DNA of 64,000 nucleotides from Stakelama marina (GTDB lineage Bacteria; Pseudomonadota; Alphaproteobacteria; Sphingomonadales; Sphingomonadaceae). The stretch lies in the NCBI RefSeq assembly GCF_018122655.1, contig NZ_JAGRQC010000001.1:124001-188000 (forward strand), given 5' to 3'. A program made the translations under genes and the position numbers. Of the stretch, positions 35,646 to 44,630 are shown piece by piece. Each line of letters starts with the position of its first letter. Position 1 is the stretch's first letter. Under the pieces are notes generated by a model that worked only from the letters and a program-made list of their open reading frames with translations, had not been told where the DNA came from and ran no database searches.

Positions 35646-36134
35646 CTAGATCGACTTGCTGTCGATATCGGCGTCGAGATCCTGACCGCCCGGCTTGCCA
35701 TCCTTGCCGAGCGATTTGAGCGTGAAGCTGCTGCCGTTGCTTTCATATTCGAACGGATGGTCCCAGCCATCGGCGGGCATGCGGCTGAGATAGCCCTCGG
35801 ACGGATAACTGCTGGGCACCGGCGGCGAAGACGGTTTTGCGACCAGCGCCTTCAGCCCCTGCTGTGTCGTCGGATAGCTGCCATTGTCGAGCCGGTACAT
35901 CTTCAGCGCGCCTTCGACGCTCAGGATGTTGGTCTTGGTCGTCGTCGCCTTGGCCTGATCCGGGCGATCGATGACGTTCATCGTTATCATCGTCGCGACG
36001 ATGGCGATGATCGCCAGCACGACGATCATCTCGATGAGCGTCAGGCCGGTTTCGTCTTGCGAGACATGACGGCGCTTGCGGCGGGTGCGGCGCGGTGCCA
36101 CGGTGTCACGGAATTGTTGTAAAACTATGCGCAT
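35646..36134 (-). CDS. gspG: Major pseudopilin GspG
   Basis: The 162-residue protein has a basic leader, the prepilin site TG|LTLIEMIVVLAIIAIV and the GspG-specific C-terminal domain (ALKMYRLDNGSYPTTQQGL, DGWDHPFEY, DLDADIDS with calcium-site acidic residues). It polymerises into the pseudopilus. ATG 36134 has GGAG 5 nt upstream; an in-frame ATG at 36158 is less likely. It heads the leftward T2SS operon. Only about 57 bp separate its start from that of gspL, so the divergent promoters must be very compact or overlap coding sequence. Confidence 0.93.
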   Translation of the reverse strand: MRIVLQQFRDTVAPRRTRRKRRHVSQDETGLTLIEMIVVLAIIAIVATMITMNVIDRPDQAKATTTKTNILSVEGALKMYRLDNGSYPTTQQGLKALVAKPSSPPVPSSYPSEGYLSRMPADGWDHPFEYESNGSSFTLKSLGKDGKPGGQDLDADIDSKSI

Positions 36135-36191
36135 CCGGGCTCCATGCGATCGGTCCATGAAAGCAATGTTACAGGCACGCCCGAGTCGGGC

Positions 36192-37292
36192 ATGAACGAA
36201 GATTATTCGTCCGATGCCGCAGGTGCGCGGCCCTCCGGCATATGGACGGTTGCCGGGGACCGGCTGATCATAGTCGATGGCGATGCGCCCGCAACCATCC
36301 TCGTGCCCAGCGAATCGGTGCGTCTGCTCGCGGTCGATCTGCCGATCAGGTCACGGGCGAAGCGGTTGCAGGCATTGCCTTTCGCGATCGAGGACCAGAT
36401 CGCCGAACGTCCGGAGAGCGTGCATCTGGCGCTGGGAAGCGAGATTTCCTCGAACCGCTATCTCGTCGGCGTCGTGGCGCATGCGCAGATGGAACGCTGG
36501 ACCGAAATGGCGGAGGAAGCCGGGCTCGGCCACGCGGCGATGGTGCCCGACGCGCTGGCGCTGCCGGTGCCGCCGGAGGGGCATTGGGCGGTCGATCTTG
36601 GTGAAACGCGCGCTACCGTGCGCGCAGCCGACGGAACGGGCTTCGCGCTGGCCGCGCCGATGCTGCGCGCGGCGTGGGAGCGCGCCGGGCAGCCGCCGTG
36701 CCTCGCCTATGGCGACCCGCTGCCCGAGGATATGGCCGCGCCCGAGATCGCGCCTCCCGGCCAGTCGCGTGCAGAGCGGCTGGCGCGCCCGGCGCTCGAT
36801 CTGCGGCAAGCGGGCTATGCGCGGCAACGGATGGCAAGTTCGGCGGGCTGGGGACGGCGGCTGGCCTGGATCATCGGGATCGGCGCGGTGGCGCATACGG
36901 TAATCGCCAGCGCGGATACGCTGATGCTGCGCTCGATCGCCGATCGACGCGAAAACGACACCCGCGCGCTCGTTCAGGCGATGGCGCCGGGGGCGTCGCT
37001 GCCGGCCGAGGGCGGCATTTCGGGGCCGGTGGCCGACCTCATCCCGCCGCCCAGTGGGCAGCGCATATTCCTGCCGCTGGTTACGCGTGTATCGGGGGCG
37101 CTTGCGCCGATGGCGTCGGTGATCGATGTGCGGACGATGCATTTCGAAGGAAATCAGCTCGTGCTCGATCTCGACACGACCGATTCGGGTGTTCCGTCGC
37201 GGATCGACGCGGCGCTGCGCTCGGCGGCGATCCCGGCGACGGTTACCCAGGGACCCGACGGGGCCGTCCGCATCACGGCGAGTGCGGCATGA
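36192..37292 (+). CDS. gspL: Type II secretion platform protein GspL
   Basis: The protein (366 residues from ATG 36192) has a cytoplasmic actin-like domain (about 15-215; LPIRSRAKRLQALPFAIEDQ and WAVDLGETRATV) then one membrane span (about 220-245) and a periplasmic ferredoxin-like domain. GspL recruits the ATPase GspE to the membrane and pairs with GspM. ATG 36144 is an alternative start that would bring it within 9 bp of gspG; neither start has a strong ribosome site. The stop overlaps gspM by four bases. Confidence 0.88.
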   Translation: MNEDYSSDAAGARPSGIWTVAGDRLIIVDGDAPATILVPSESVRLLAVDLPIRSRAKRLQALPFAIEDQIAERPESVHLALGSEISSNRYLVGVVAHAQMERWTEMAEEAGLGHAAMVPDALALPVPPEGHWAVDLGETRATVRAADGTGFALAAPMLRAAWERAGQPPCLAYGDPLPEDMAAPEIAPPGQSRAERLARPALDLRQAGYARQRMASSAGWGRRLAWIIGIGAVAHTVIASADTLMLRSIADRRENDTRALVQAMAPGASLPAEGGISGPVADLIPPPSGQRIFLPLVTRVSGALAPMASVIDVRTMHFEGNQLVLDLDTTDSGVPSRIDAALRSAAIPATVTQGPDGAVRITASAA

Positions 37293-37789
37293 AGGTGGTC
37301 CGTATTACCGAAATACCTGCGCTCGAAGCAGGCTTGGCGCGGTTCGATGCGTGGTGGACCGGGCTGACGCGCCGCGAGCGCATCCTGCTCGGCACGCTGG
37401 CGGCGCTGCTGGCGGGCGTCGTGCTGGTATATGGGGTCATCAAGCCGATTCAGTCGGCGCGCGCTGAGGCGATCGCCGATATCCGCACCTATGAAACGCT
37501 CAATGCGCGTATTCTTGCGGCGGGAAAGCTTACCACCGCGCAAGTGCCGCAGCGCACCGGTGCGCCCGAAAGCATCATATCGTCGGCGGCTTCTTCGGCG
37601 GGGTTTGCGGTATCGACGCAGCCGACCGATGACGGGGTCCGGGCGACCGCGACAGACATATCCTATGACTCGGTGCTGCACTGGATCGAGGATGTATCGA
37701 AATCGAGCAGCCTGAGCGTAACCCGCGCCGATATTTCGCACGGCAGCGCGGCGGGGCAGGTCGATGTGACGGTGGACTTCGCGGCATGA
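37289..37789 (+). CDS. gspM: Type II secretion platform protein GspM
   Basis: The 166-residue protein has a cytoplasmic helix (WWTGLTRRERILLGT), one membrane span (about 35-52), a coiled-coil and a small periplasmic domain (WIEDVSKSSSLSVTRADI). GspM stabilises GspL in the assembly platform. It sits between gspL and gspE with four-base overlaps on both sides, the usual order. Confidence 0.9.
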   Translation: MKVVRITEIPALEAGLARFDAWWTGLTRRERILLGTLAALLAGVVLVYGVIKPIQSARAEAIADIRTYETLNARILAAGKLTTAQVPQRTGAPESIISSAASSAGFAVSTQPTDDGVRATATDISYDSVLHWIEDVSKSSSLSVTRADISHGSAAGQVDVTVDFAA

Positions 37790-39276
37790 CCGACACGCTG
37801 ATCGTCACGGAATATGAGGAGACGCCCACGCTGCCCTATGGCTTTGCGCGCAGGAACGGCGTCGTCCTTCGCGAAGGTGCGGACGGTATCGAATGCCTCC
37901 ACCGCGCCGACGCCTCGCTCGATGCCATGCTGGAGGTCCAGCGCATCGCGCCTGCCGCACGCTTCCATCTGGTCGAAGACGGCGCGTTCGATCAGGCGCT
38001 TAGCGAAGCCTTTGCCGACCGCGCCGGTATGGCCGCCGATTTCGATATCGACGAAACCGATCTCGCCGCGCTCGCCGACAGCGCGGCGCAGGTCGACGAT
38101 CTGCTCGAAAGCAACGATGATTCACCCGTCATCCGCCTCATCAACGCGCTGCTGCTCGAGGCGGTGAAGGAGGGCGCGTCGGACGTTCATGTCGAAACGC
38201 AGGAAAAGCGCCTCGTCGTGCGCTTCCGGATCGACGGTGTGCTGCGCGACGTGCTCGAACCGCAGCGTGCGCTCGCGCCGCTGCTCGTCAGTCGCATCAA
38301 GGTGATGGCGAAGCTCGACATCGCCGAAAAGCGCGTGCCGCAGGATGGCCGCGTGACGCTGCGTATCGGCGGGCACGATGTCGATGCCCGCGTCTCGACG
38401 CTGCCGACGCAACATGGCGAGCGCGTGGTGCTGCGCCTGCTCGAACGTGGGTCGATGACGCTCGACCTTGCCAGCCTCGGCATGTCGCAGCGCGATGTCG
38501 CGACGTTTCAGCGGTTGCTCGACCGCCCGCACGGAATCCTGCTGGTGACCGGCCCGACGGGGTCGGGCAAGACGACGACGCTTTACACCGCGCTCACCCG
38601 GCTCAACGATCGCAAGCGCAACGTGATGACGGTCGAGGACCCGATCGAATATGAACTTCCGGGCATCGGCCAGACGCAGGTCAACACGCGCACCGACATG
38701 ACCTTCGCACGCGGTCTTCGCGCGATCCTGCGTCAGGACCCCGATGTCATCATGGTCGGCGAAATCCGCGATCAGGAAACCGCGCAGGTCGCGGTGCGAT
38801 CTGCGATGACGGGACATTTCGTGCTGTCGACGCTGCACACCAATTCGGCGGTCGGATCGGTGACGCGGCTGATCGACATGGGGGTCGAGCGCTATCTGCT
38901 CGCGCCGATGGTCGTCGGGCTCGCGGCGCAGCGGCTGGTGCGCAAGCTGTGCCCCGATTGCCGTCAGGAAGGGCAAGCGACCGAGGCCGAAGCGCTGTTG
39001 CTGAACAACGCGATTGCGGCAGGGGATGCGATCTGGCGGCCGGTGGGGTGCGAGAAATGCCATGACGAGGGCTATCGCGGCCGTGCCGGCCTGTACGAGG
39101 TCGTCGCGGTGGACGAACGCTTTCAGTCGATGATCCATGACGGCGCGTCGGAGGCGCAGCTCGAACGTCATGCGCGCGAAAGCAACCCGAGCCTGCTCGA
39201 TGATGGCGTGGCGAAGGTTCGCGCCGGGATCACGACGGTCGAGGAAGTCGCGCGCGTCACGCGCGACGAGGGCTGA
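37786..39276 (+). CDS. gspE: Type II secretion ATPase GspE
   Basis: The 496-residue ATPase has N1/N2 domains, Walker A GPTGSGKTTTLY, the Asp box TVEDPIEYEL, Walker B IMVGEIRDQET and the His box GHFVLSTLHTNSA. A zinc tetracysteine follows (CPDC...CEKC near the C-terminus). It drives pseudopilus assembly from the cytoplasmic face by binding GspL. All catalytic motifs are intact. It overlaps gspM by four bases and its stop abuts the gspF ATG. Confidence 0.97.
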   Translation: MTDTLIVTEYEETPTLPYGFARRNGVVLREGADGIECLHRADASLDAMLEVQRIAPAARFHLVEDGAFDQALSEAFADRAGMAADFDIDETDLAALADSAAQVDDLLESNDDSPVIRLINALLLEAVKEGASDVHVETQEKRLVVRFRIDGVLRDVLEPQRALAPLLVSRIKVMAKLDIAEKRVPQDGRVTLRIGGHDVDARVSTLPTQHGERVVLRLLERGSMTLDLASLGMSQRDVATFQRLLDRPHGILLVTGPTGSGKTTTLYTALTRLNDRKRNVMTVEDPIEYELPGIGQTQVNTRTDMTFARGLRAILRQDPDVIMVGEIRDQETAQVAVRSAMTGHFVLSTLHTNSAVGSVTRLIDMGVERYLLAPMVVGLAAQRLVRKLCPDCRQEGQATEAEALLLNNAIAAGDAIWRPVGCEKCHDEGYRGRAGLYEVVAVDERFQSMIHDGASEAQLERHARESNPSLLDDGVAKVRAGITTVEEVARVTRDEG

Positions 39277-40502
39277 TGCCCGCATTCGCATATCGGGCGG
39301 CCGACAAGAGCGGCGCGCAGAAAAAGGGCGTGATCGAGGCGGCAAGCCCGGCCGCGGCGCGGTCTGCGCTGCGCGAGCGGTCGCTGTTGCCGCTCTCGGT
39401 CGAAACCGCCACCGAGCGCGATCTGAAACCGGGCACGATCCGGTTGCCCAGCCTCCGCCGCAAGAAAATGACGACGCGCCAGCTTGCGACGGTCACGCGC
39501 CAGATCGCGACGCTGGTCGGCTCTGACATTTCGGTCGAGGAAGCGCTCCGGCTCGTCGCGGTGCAATCGGAAGTGCCGGCGGTCAGTTCTATCCTGCTCG
39601 ACGTGCGTGGTGCGATCCTCGACGGGCGCAGCTTTGCGCATTCGCTGGGCCAGCATCCCAAGGCCTTCCCCGAATTCTATCGCGCCTCGGTGGCGGCGGG
39701 GGAACAGTCGGGGCGGTTGACGCACGTGCTCAACCACCTCGCCAATTTCGTCGAGACGCGGCAGGGCAATGCGCAGAAGCTGCAACTCGCGCTGCTCTAT
39801 CCGGCGCTGCTCGCGGTCGTGTCGCTCGGCATGATGGTGCTCCTGATGGTCTATGTCGTGCCCGATATCGTGAACGTTTTCGTATCGCGCGGCGCCGATC
39901 TGCCTTTCCTGACGCGTGCACTGATCGCGCTCAGCGCCTTCATCCGCGATTACGGCGCCTATGTCGTGCTGGCGGCGCTGGTCGGCCTGCTGGTCTATGG
40001 CCGCTGGGCGCGCGTGCCCGCCAACCGCTTGCGTATCCACCGCGGTTTTACCCGTTCACGGCTGACGCGGCGGTTCAGCAAGCAATTCAACGCCGCGCGC
40101 TTCGCCGGCAGCCTTGCGACGCTTGTCGAGAGCGCGGTTCCGCTGGTCGAGGCGCTGCATGCCGCCGCAGCGGTGACGCCCAACCTTTATATTCGCGAAA
40201 AGGCGCTCGGCATCGCCGCACGCGTTCGCGAAGGCGCAAGCCTGCGTCAGGCGATGACCGAGGCCGATGTATTTCCGACGATGCTGACCGCGATTGTCGG
40301 CAGCGGCGAATCGAGCGGCAAGCTCGCGCCCGCACTCGGCCGCGCGGCGGACGAGCTGGAACGCGAACTCGATGCGCTGGTCGCGACGCTGGTCGCGCTT
40401 GCCGAGCCGCTCGTGCTGCTCATCATGGGCGGGCTGGTGCTGATGATGGTGCTCGCGATTCTGCTGCCGATCATCAACCTCAACAATCTGGTGACGATGT
40501 AG
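39276..40502 (+). CDS. gspF: Type II secretion inner-membrane protein GspF
   Basis: The 408-residue protein shows two GspF/PilC-type cytoplasmic repeats (TRQIATLVGSDISVEEALRL and FAGSLATLVESAVPLVEALH) and three membrane spans. GspF anchors the platform beneath the pseudopilus. Its start overlaps the gspE stop by one base. Length is normal. The next gene, 6 bp away, is on the other strand, so the gspL-M-E-F transcript probably ends near here. Confidence 0.95.
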   Translation: MPAFAYRAADKSGAQKKGVIEAASPAAARSALRERSLLPLSVETATERDLKPGTIRLPSLRRKKMTTRQLATVTRQIATLVGSDISVEEALRLVAVQSEVPAVSSILLDVRGAILDGRSFAHSLGQHPKAFPEFYRASVAAGEQSGRLTHVLNHLANFVETRQGNAQKLQLALLYPALLAVVSLGMMVLLMVYVVPDIVNVFVSRGADLPFLTRALIALSAFIRDYGAYVVLAALVGLLVYGRWARVPANRLRIHRGFTRSRLTRRFSKQFNAARFAGSLATLVESAVPLVEALHAAAAVTPNLYIREKALGIAARVREGASLRQAMTEADVFPTMLTAIVGSGESSGKLAPALGRAADELERELDALVATLVALAEPLVLLIMGGLVLMMVLAILLPIINLNNLVTM

Positions 40503-40508
40503 CGCTCG

Positions 40509-41384
40509 CTACGACAGCGTCTCGAACAGCGCGCTCATCCGCGTCCAGGCGCGTTCGGCCGCAACCTGATCGTAGGAAGGCGAATCGATCACCGTCCAGC
40601 CGTGATTGGCGGGATAGACTTCTATTTCCGCCGGGCGCCCCGCTGCTTTCGTCGCGGCGCGCAGCTCGGTCTTGGCCTTCGGGTCCTTCTCGTCATCATT
40701 CTGCGCGATGGCGAACAGATAGCCCGCTTTCGTCCGGTCGAGCAGTTTGTGCGGGCTTTGCGGATCGTCGTCCTTCACCAGCCCCGCACCATGGAGCGAA
40801 GCGGCGGCACGCACGCGGCCGGGCACCGCGGCTGCGGTGAACACGGTGAAGGGGCCGCCCATGCAATAACCGTTGGTGCCGACGCCGCGCGATGTATCGA
40901 CCTCGTCGCGGGCGTCGAGCCAGGCGATCGCGGCGCTGGCGTCGCGCATGATCGCGTCGGGCCCCATCTTCTTGCGCATCTCGCCTGCCTTGGCGAAGCC
41001 GTCATTGGCCTGGAAGTCGGGGAAGTCCTTGAACAGCGGCGCCTTGCCCGAGCGGTAATAGTGGTTGGCGACGAGCACGGCATAACCCTGACCGGCAAGC
41101 CGGCGCGCCATCACCTTGAACGCTTCGCGGAGCCCGGCAATGTCCGGCCAGGTCAGGATCGCGGGATGCTTGCCCGATGCGGGGCGAACATAGAATGCAT
41201 CCATCTGCCCGTCGGGGGTGGTGACGCTGACCATGTCCTCGGCAAGTGGCGGTTCGGCGGCGCGTGTGGTGGCGCAGGCGGAAAGCGCACCCATCGCCGC
41301 CATCGCGCTGAACTGACGGCGATTTACCGACCAGTCTGAATTGCCCGACTGTGCCCATTCGGCCAGATTTTCGCGGTCGCACAT
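40509..41384 (-). CDS. Dienelactone hydrolase-family protein, exported
   Basis: The 291-residue protein has a twin-arginine-like leader (VNRRQFSAMAAMGALSACAT) preceded by about 18 polar residues. An alpha/beta-hydrolase domain follows. The nucleophile is Cys in GTNGYCMGG, and the catalytic His is probably in ANHGW. Dienelactone hydrolases open lactone rings, and many of these relatives act on unknown esters. The N-terminus MCDRENLAEW is typical of this subgroup and supports ATG 41384. It interrupts the T2SS cluster and could be a T2SS substrate or a passenger; nothing in the sequence decides. Confidence 0.85.
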   Translation of the reverse strand: MCDRENLAEWAQSGNSDWSVNRRQFSAMAAMGALSACATTRAAEPPLAEDMVSVTTPDGQMDAFYVRPASGKHPAILTWPDIAGLREAFKVMARRLAGQGYAVLVANHYYRSGKAPLFKDFPDFQANDGFAKAGEMRKKMGPDAIMRDASAAIAWLDARDEVDTSRGVGTNGYCMGGPFTVFTAAAVPGRVRAAASLHGAGLVKDDDPQSPHKLLDRTKAGYLFAIAQNDDEKDPKAKTELRAATKAAGRPAEIEVYPANHGWTVIDSPSYDQVAAERAWTRMSALFETLS

Positions 41385-41465
41385 GCTGCCTTCTCCCTCT
41401 TCCCAAGCACCGAATATCGTCTCAACGCCGCGGAGCGGACAAAGGTGCCGCCTGCGCGGACTGGC

Positions 41466-42230
41466 TCAGAATGTGATCGACGATCCTCCCGGTATCCCGG
41501 CAAAGGGCAGCATCGCCGCGCCGTCGCGGGTCATCGTCACCGTAAAGCCGCCATCCCTGGCGAGTGTCGCCGTGACCAGTTCCTGTCGCTGCTGCGCCAT
41601 CGGCGTAATGCGGATGCGCGTTTCGTTGCCGATCGGCTGCGCGGTGATGTGGAGCGGCGGAACGGGCGCTGCCGCCGCGGCTCCGCGCGTCGGCATGCAA
41701 CTGCCGGCGTCGGTCGCGATCTCTCCCTCGATCTCCTGATCGTCGCCGCCGAGCGCGAGGCGCGGCAGTTCGACCTGCATCGTCATCGCGCAGGAAAAGG
41801 GCAGGTTTGGCGCGGCGAGGTGGAGCAGCGTCGCGTCGGCCGATCCGCTGACCTTGTCCACCACCATGCGGCCCGGGCGAATCAGCGCGCGCCCGCCGAG
41901 ATCGGTATTGGCGCCGGTCGCGTGCCAGTCGGCGGCGAAGCCCAGGCTGGTGATAGAGCGCAGCGGTGCCCAGTCCCAGCGCAGCACGCTGCCGCCCGCG
42001 ACGCCCACTTCGCCGTGCCAGACGGTGCCCGACACGCCCGTTCGCCATGCCTGATCGCCGAATAACAGGCTTGCCGGCATCGTGGCGACCATGCCGATCA
42101 GGTAAGAGGCTATGCCGATGCCGGCGAACACGATAATACGCCGTCGCGCCTTAGCCTTTTGTATTACGGGAGTCGGCGATGGATCGCCGTCAGTTATTAC
42201 GATATCTGCGTTCGGGCCTGGTGCTGTCAT
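41466..42230 (-). CDS. gspN: Type II secretion protein GspN
   Basis: The protein (254 residues from ATG 42230) has one membrane span (about 33-53) and a periplasmic domain with the GspN pattern (PLHITAQPIGNETRIRITPM, QQRQELVTATLARDGGFTV, GAAMLPFAGIPGG). GspN is an accessory inner-membrane T2SS component. The start is uncertain because every candidate overlaps the 5' end of the divergent gene at 42179. ATG 42239 and 42290 are alternatives. Confidence 0.78.
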   Translation of the reverse strand: MTAPGPNADIVITDGDPSPTPVIQKAKARRRIIVFAGIGIASYLIGMVATMPASLLFGDQAWRTGVSGTVWHGEVGVAGGSVLRWDWAPLRSITSLGFAADWHATGANTDLGGRALIRPGRMVVDKVSGSADATLLHLAAPNLPFSCAMTMQVELPRLALGGDDQEIEGEIATDAGSCMPTRGAAAAAPVPPLHITAQPIGNETRIRITPMAQQRQELVTATLARDGGFTVTMTRDGAAMLPFAGIPGGSSITF

Positions 42231-43210
42231 CGACGGCATGGGCCGCTTCCCCCTTGCTGGCGGCCAAGTCTGACGACCGGCCGGTGGCATTGCTCGTGCC
42301 GCTCACGGGTCCGCGAGCGAGCCTTGGCCTTAGCATGCAGCGCGCGGCGTTGCTCGCCGAAAATGACGGGAAGCTGGTGACCTTCGACACCGGCGGAACG
42401 CCCGAGGGCGCGGCCGCAGCTGCCAAGCAGGCGCTCGACCGCAAATGCGCGCTGATCCTTGGCCCGCTCCTTTCCGGCGACGTCGCGTCCGTCACGCAAG
42501 CAGCGGGCGGCACCCCGGTTATCGCGTTCACCAACAGCGCCGATGCGCGCTCGACCGGCGCGTTCATATTCGGCATCACCGCCAGCCAGGTAACGAGCGC
42601 GATCCTCAGCTATGCGCGCTCGCGCGGTGTTCGCTCCGTCGCGGTCATCAGCGACGGCAGCGCGTGGGGCAAGGCGTCGGGGGCTGCCGCGACCGGCCTT
42701 CAGGGGACGCTCGGCATGGAAGCGCGCACGCTTGAGGTACGGCCCGACGGACCGCTGCCGATCGCTGGCGACGCGCCCGATGCGGTGCTGGTGCCCGGTG
42801 GCAGCGATACCGCGCTGTCGGTCGCACGCAATCTGAAAGGGACGGGTATCCAGATGCTCGGCACGCTGGAGGCGCTCGACCATCGTCCCACCGCGCTCGA
42901 GGTGCTGGACGGCGCCTGGATCGCCAGCCCCGACCCGGTGGCGTTCGGCAAGTTCGCGAGCGACTATCAGGCGCGCAACGGCGGCAATCCGGGTGCGATC
43001 GCGGCACTTGCCTATGATGCGGCGGGCATCGCGAAGGCGCTGCGGGCAAGCAACGCACTGAGCCGCGCCGGCGTGCTCAGCGAAGGTGGATTTCCGGGCG
43101 TCGCCGGGCAGGTCCGCTTTCGCACCGATGGCAGCGTGGCGCGCGACTTCGCGATCCTTTTGGCGGGTCCGGCGGGATACAAGAAGGTGGCGTCGAGCCA
43201 GGGCGCATGA
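42179..43210 (+). CDS. Periplasmic-binding-type (LivJ/LpoA-like) protein inside T2SS cluster
   Basis: The 343-residue protein has a signal peptide (MDRRQLLRYLRSGLVLSSTAWAA) and a type I periplasmic-binding fold: PVALLVPLTGPRASLGLSMQ, ALILGPLLSGDVASVTQAAG and VRSVAVISDGSAWGKASG. It resembles branched-chain amino-acid binding proteins and the LpoA-type activators of penicillin-binding proteins. An activator or wall-remodelling role would suit a gene wedged into a secretion locus, but that is inference. ATG 42179 has GGGAG 6 nt upstream. It overlaps gspJ by four bases, so it is transcribed with gspJ and gspK. Confidence 0.8.
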   Translation: MDRRQLLRYLRSGLVLSSTAWAASPLLAAKSDDRPVALLVPLTGPRASLGLSMQRAALLAENDGKLVTFDTGGTPEGAAAAAKQALDRKCALILGPLLSGDVASVTQAAGGTPVIAFTNSADARSTGAFIFGITASQVTSAILSYARSRGVRSVAVISDGSAWGKASGAAATGLQGTLGMEARTLEVRPDGPLPIAGDAPDAVLVPGGSDTALSVARNLKGTGIQMLGTLEALDHRPTALEVLDGAWIASPDPVAFGKFASDYQARNGGNPGAIAALAYDAAGIAKALRASNALSRAGVLSEGGFPGVAGQVRFRTDGSVARDFAILLAGPAGYKKVASSQGA

Positions 43211-43734
43211 ACGCTCCGCAGCACGAGCAGGGCTTCACGCTGATCGAGGTGATGATCTCGCTCGGCCTGTTCGCGCTGATCGCGGTGGCCGGGCTGGGGC
43301 TCGTCGACAGTGTGCTGAACGTGCAGGGAAAGACCGAAGAGCGGCTCGACCGCCTGTCCGACTATCAGCGTGCGATGTATATCGTGTCGAGCGACCTCGA
43401 TCAGATCGCACGCGGACCCATTGCGGGCGGTGGCGGCACGATCAGCTTTACGCGCTCGGCCGCGGGCTTTGGCGGCACGCCGGTTCCCGTGCAATATGAC
43501 GAACAGGCGGGCGCCCTTATGCGGATGGCGGGCGCCAACCCGCAAACGGTGCTGACCGGCGTGGCGAACGCGCGCTGGCGCTTCTACGATGGCGGCGCGT
43601 GGACCGACCATTGGCCGCCGAGCGAGGACCGGCGCGGCGATCGCCCGCAGGCGGTGTCGCTCGACATGCAGGTTGAACGCGGGACGCTTCGCCGCGTCGT
43701 GACGCTTCCCGCGCGCCCGGACGAGCGGCCATGA
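43207..43734 (+). CDS. gspJ: Minor pseudopilin GspJ
   Basis: The 175-residue protein has the prepilin motif QG|FTLIEVMISLGLFALIAV and a GspJ-type domain (DRLSDYQRAMYIVSSDLDQ, RWRFYDGGAWTDHWPP, QAVSLDMQ). It is part of the I-J-K tip of the pseudopilus. It lies between the binding-like protein and gspK with four-base overlaps. Confidence 0.92.
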   Translation: MNAPQHEQGFTLIEVMISLGLFALIAVAGLGLVDSVLNVQGKTEERLDRLSDYQRAMYIVSSDLDQIARGPIAGGGGTISFTRSAAGFGGTPVPVQYDEQAGALMRMAGANPQTVLTGVANARWRFYDGGAWTDHWPPSEDRRGDRPQAVSLDMQVERGTLRRVVTLPARPDERP

Positions 43735-44615
43735 GCCGTGTGAGCGTACCCGATGACGAGCGGGGGATGATCCTCGTGAATGTGCTTCTGTTCGTCGCCA
43801 TTGCCAGCGGCATGGTGATGCTGATGATAAATCGCGAGGAACTGGCGCTCGATCGCGCGCTGCGCACGCGGGAGGCGGCGCGCGCGCTGTCGGTGGTGCG
43901 CGGCGGCGAAACTTCCGCGATCGTCGCGCTGCGGCGCGATGCGCGGCAGGCGGGCGATGTCGACCATCGCGGCGAAGCCTGGGCCGCGCTGTCGGAAAAT
44001 GGCGCACCGATCGAAGGCGGCACGTTCGACCTCGTGATCGCCGACGCGCAGGGGCGCTTCAACATCAACAACGTCATGTCGCCGCGCACCGCCGACAAGG
44101 TGATGTTCCGCAATATCGCGCGGGCGGCGGGCCTGACCGACGACCAGATCCTCGCCGCCGCGGCGCTGGTCAAGCAATATGGCCCGGTAACCGATCTGCA
44201 ACCGCTGCGCATGGCGGGGATCGACCCGGCGGTTGCGGACAAGCTGGAGCGGCTGGTGACCGCGCTGCCCGGCCATAGCGAGATCAACCTGAACGCCGCG
44301 ACGCCCGAAATGCTGGGGGTGTTGTTCCATGATCCGATCGTCGTCGATCGCATGGTTTCGCTGCGTACCAATCGCGGGTTCCTGACGAAGAAGGATATTG
44401 CCGACCTCGATCAGGCGGTCCCGCCCGGCACGGGGTTCCGGTCGTCGACCTTCTGGGTGCGCGTCCGCGCGACGATCGGCGAGACGACCCAGCAGGAAGC
44501 GAGCCTGATCCAGCGTGCCAAGACGCCGGATGGCGATATACGCGTCGCCGCGGTCGAGCGCTGGCGCAACGCGTCGGTTCCGCCGGAGGCGCCGTTGTTC
44601 GCGCCGCCGTCCTGA
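43731..44615 (+). CDS. gspK: Minor pseudopilin GspK
   Basis: The 294-residue protein has the prepilin region RGMILVNVLLFVAIASG, where the usual Glu at position +5 is absent as in other GspK proteins. The large GspK body contains a helical SAM-like insert (EINLNAATPEML, FLTKKDIADLDQA). GspK sits at the very tip and caps the pseudopilus. It ends the rightward T2SS run, 15 bp before the tryptophan dioxygenase gene. Confidence 0.93.
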   Translation: MSRVSVPDDERGMILVNVLLFVAIASGMVMLMINREELALDRALRTREAARALSVVRGGETSAIVALRRDARQAGDVDHRGEAWAALSENGAPIEGGTFDLVIADAQGRFNINNVMSPRTADKVMFRNIARAAGLTDDQILAAAALVKQYGPVTDLQPLRMAGIDPAVADKLERLVTALPGHSEINLNAATPEMLGVLFHDPIVVDRMVSLRTNRGFLTKKDIADLDQAVPPGTGFRSSTFWVRVRATIGETTQQEASLIQRAKTPDGDIRVAAVERWRNASVPPEAPLFAPPS

Positions 44616-44630
44616 CGCTATAGGACGGGC

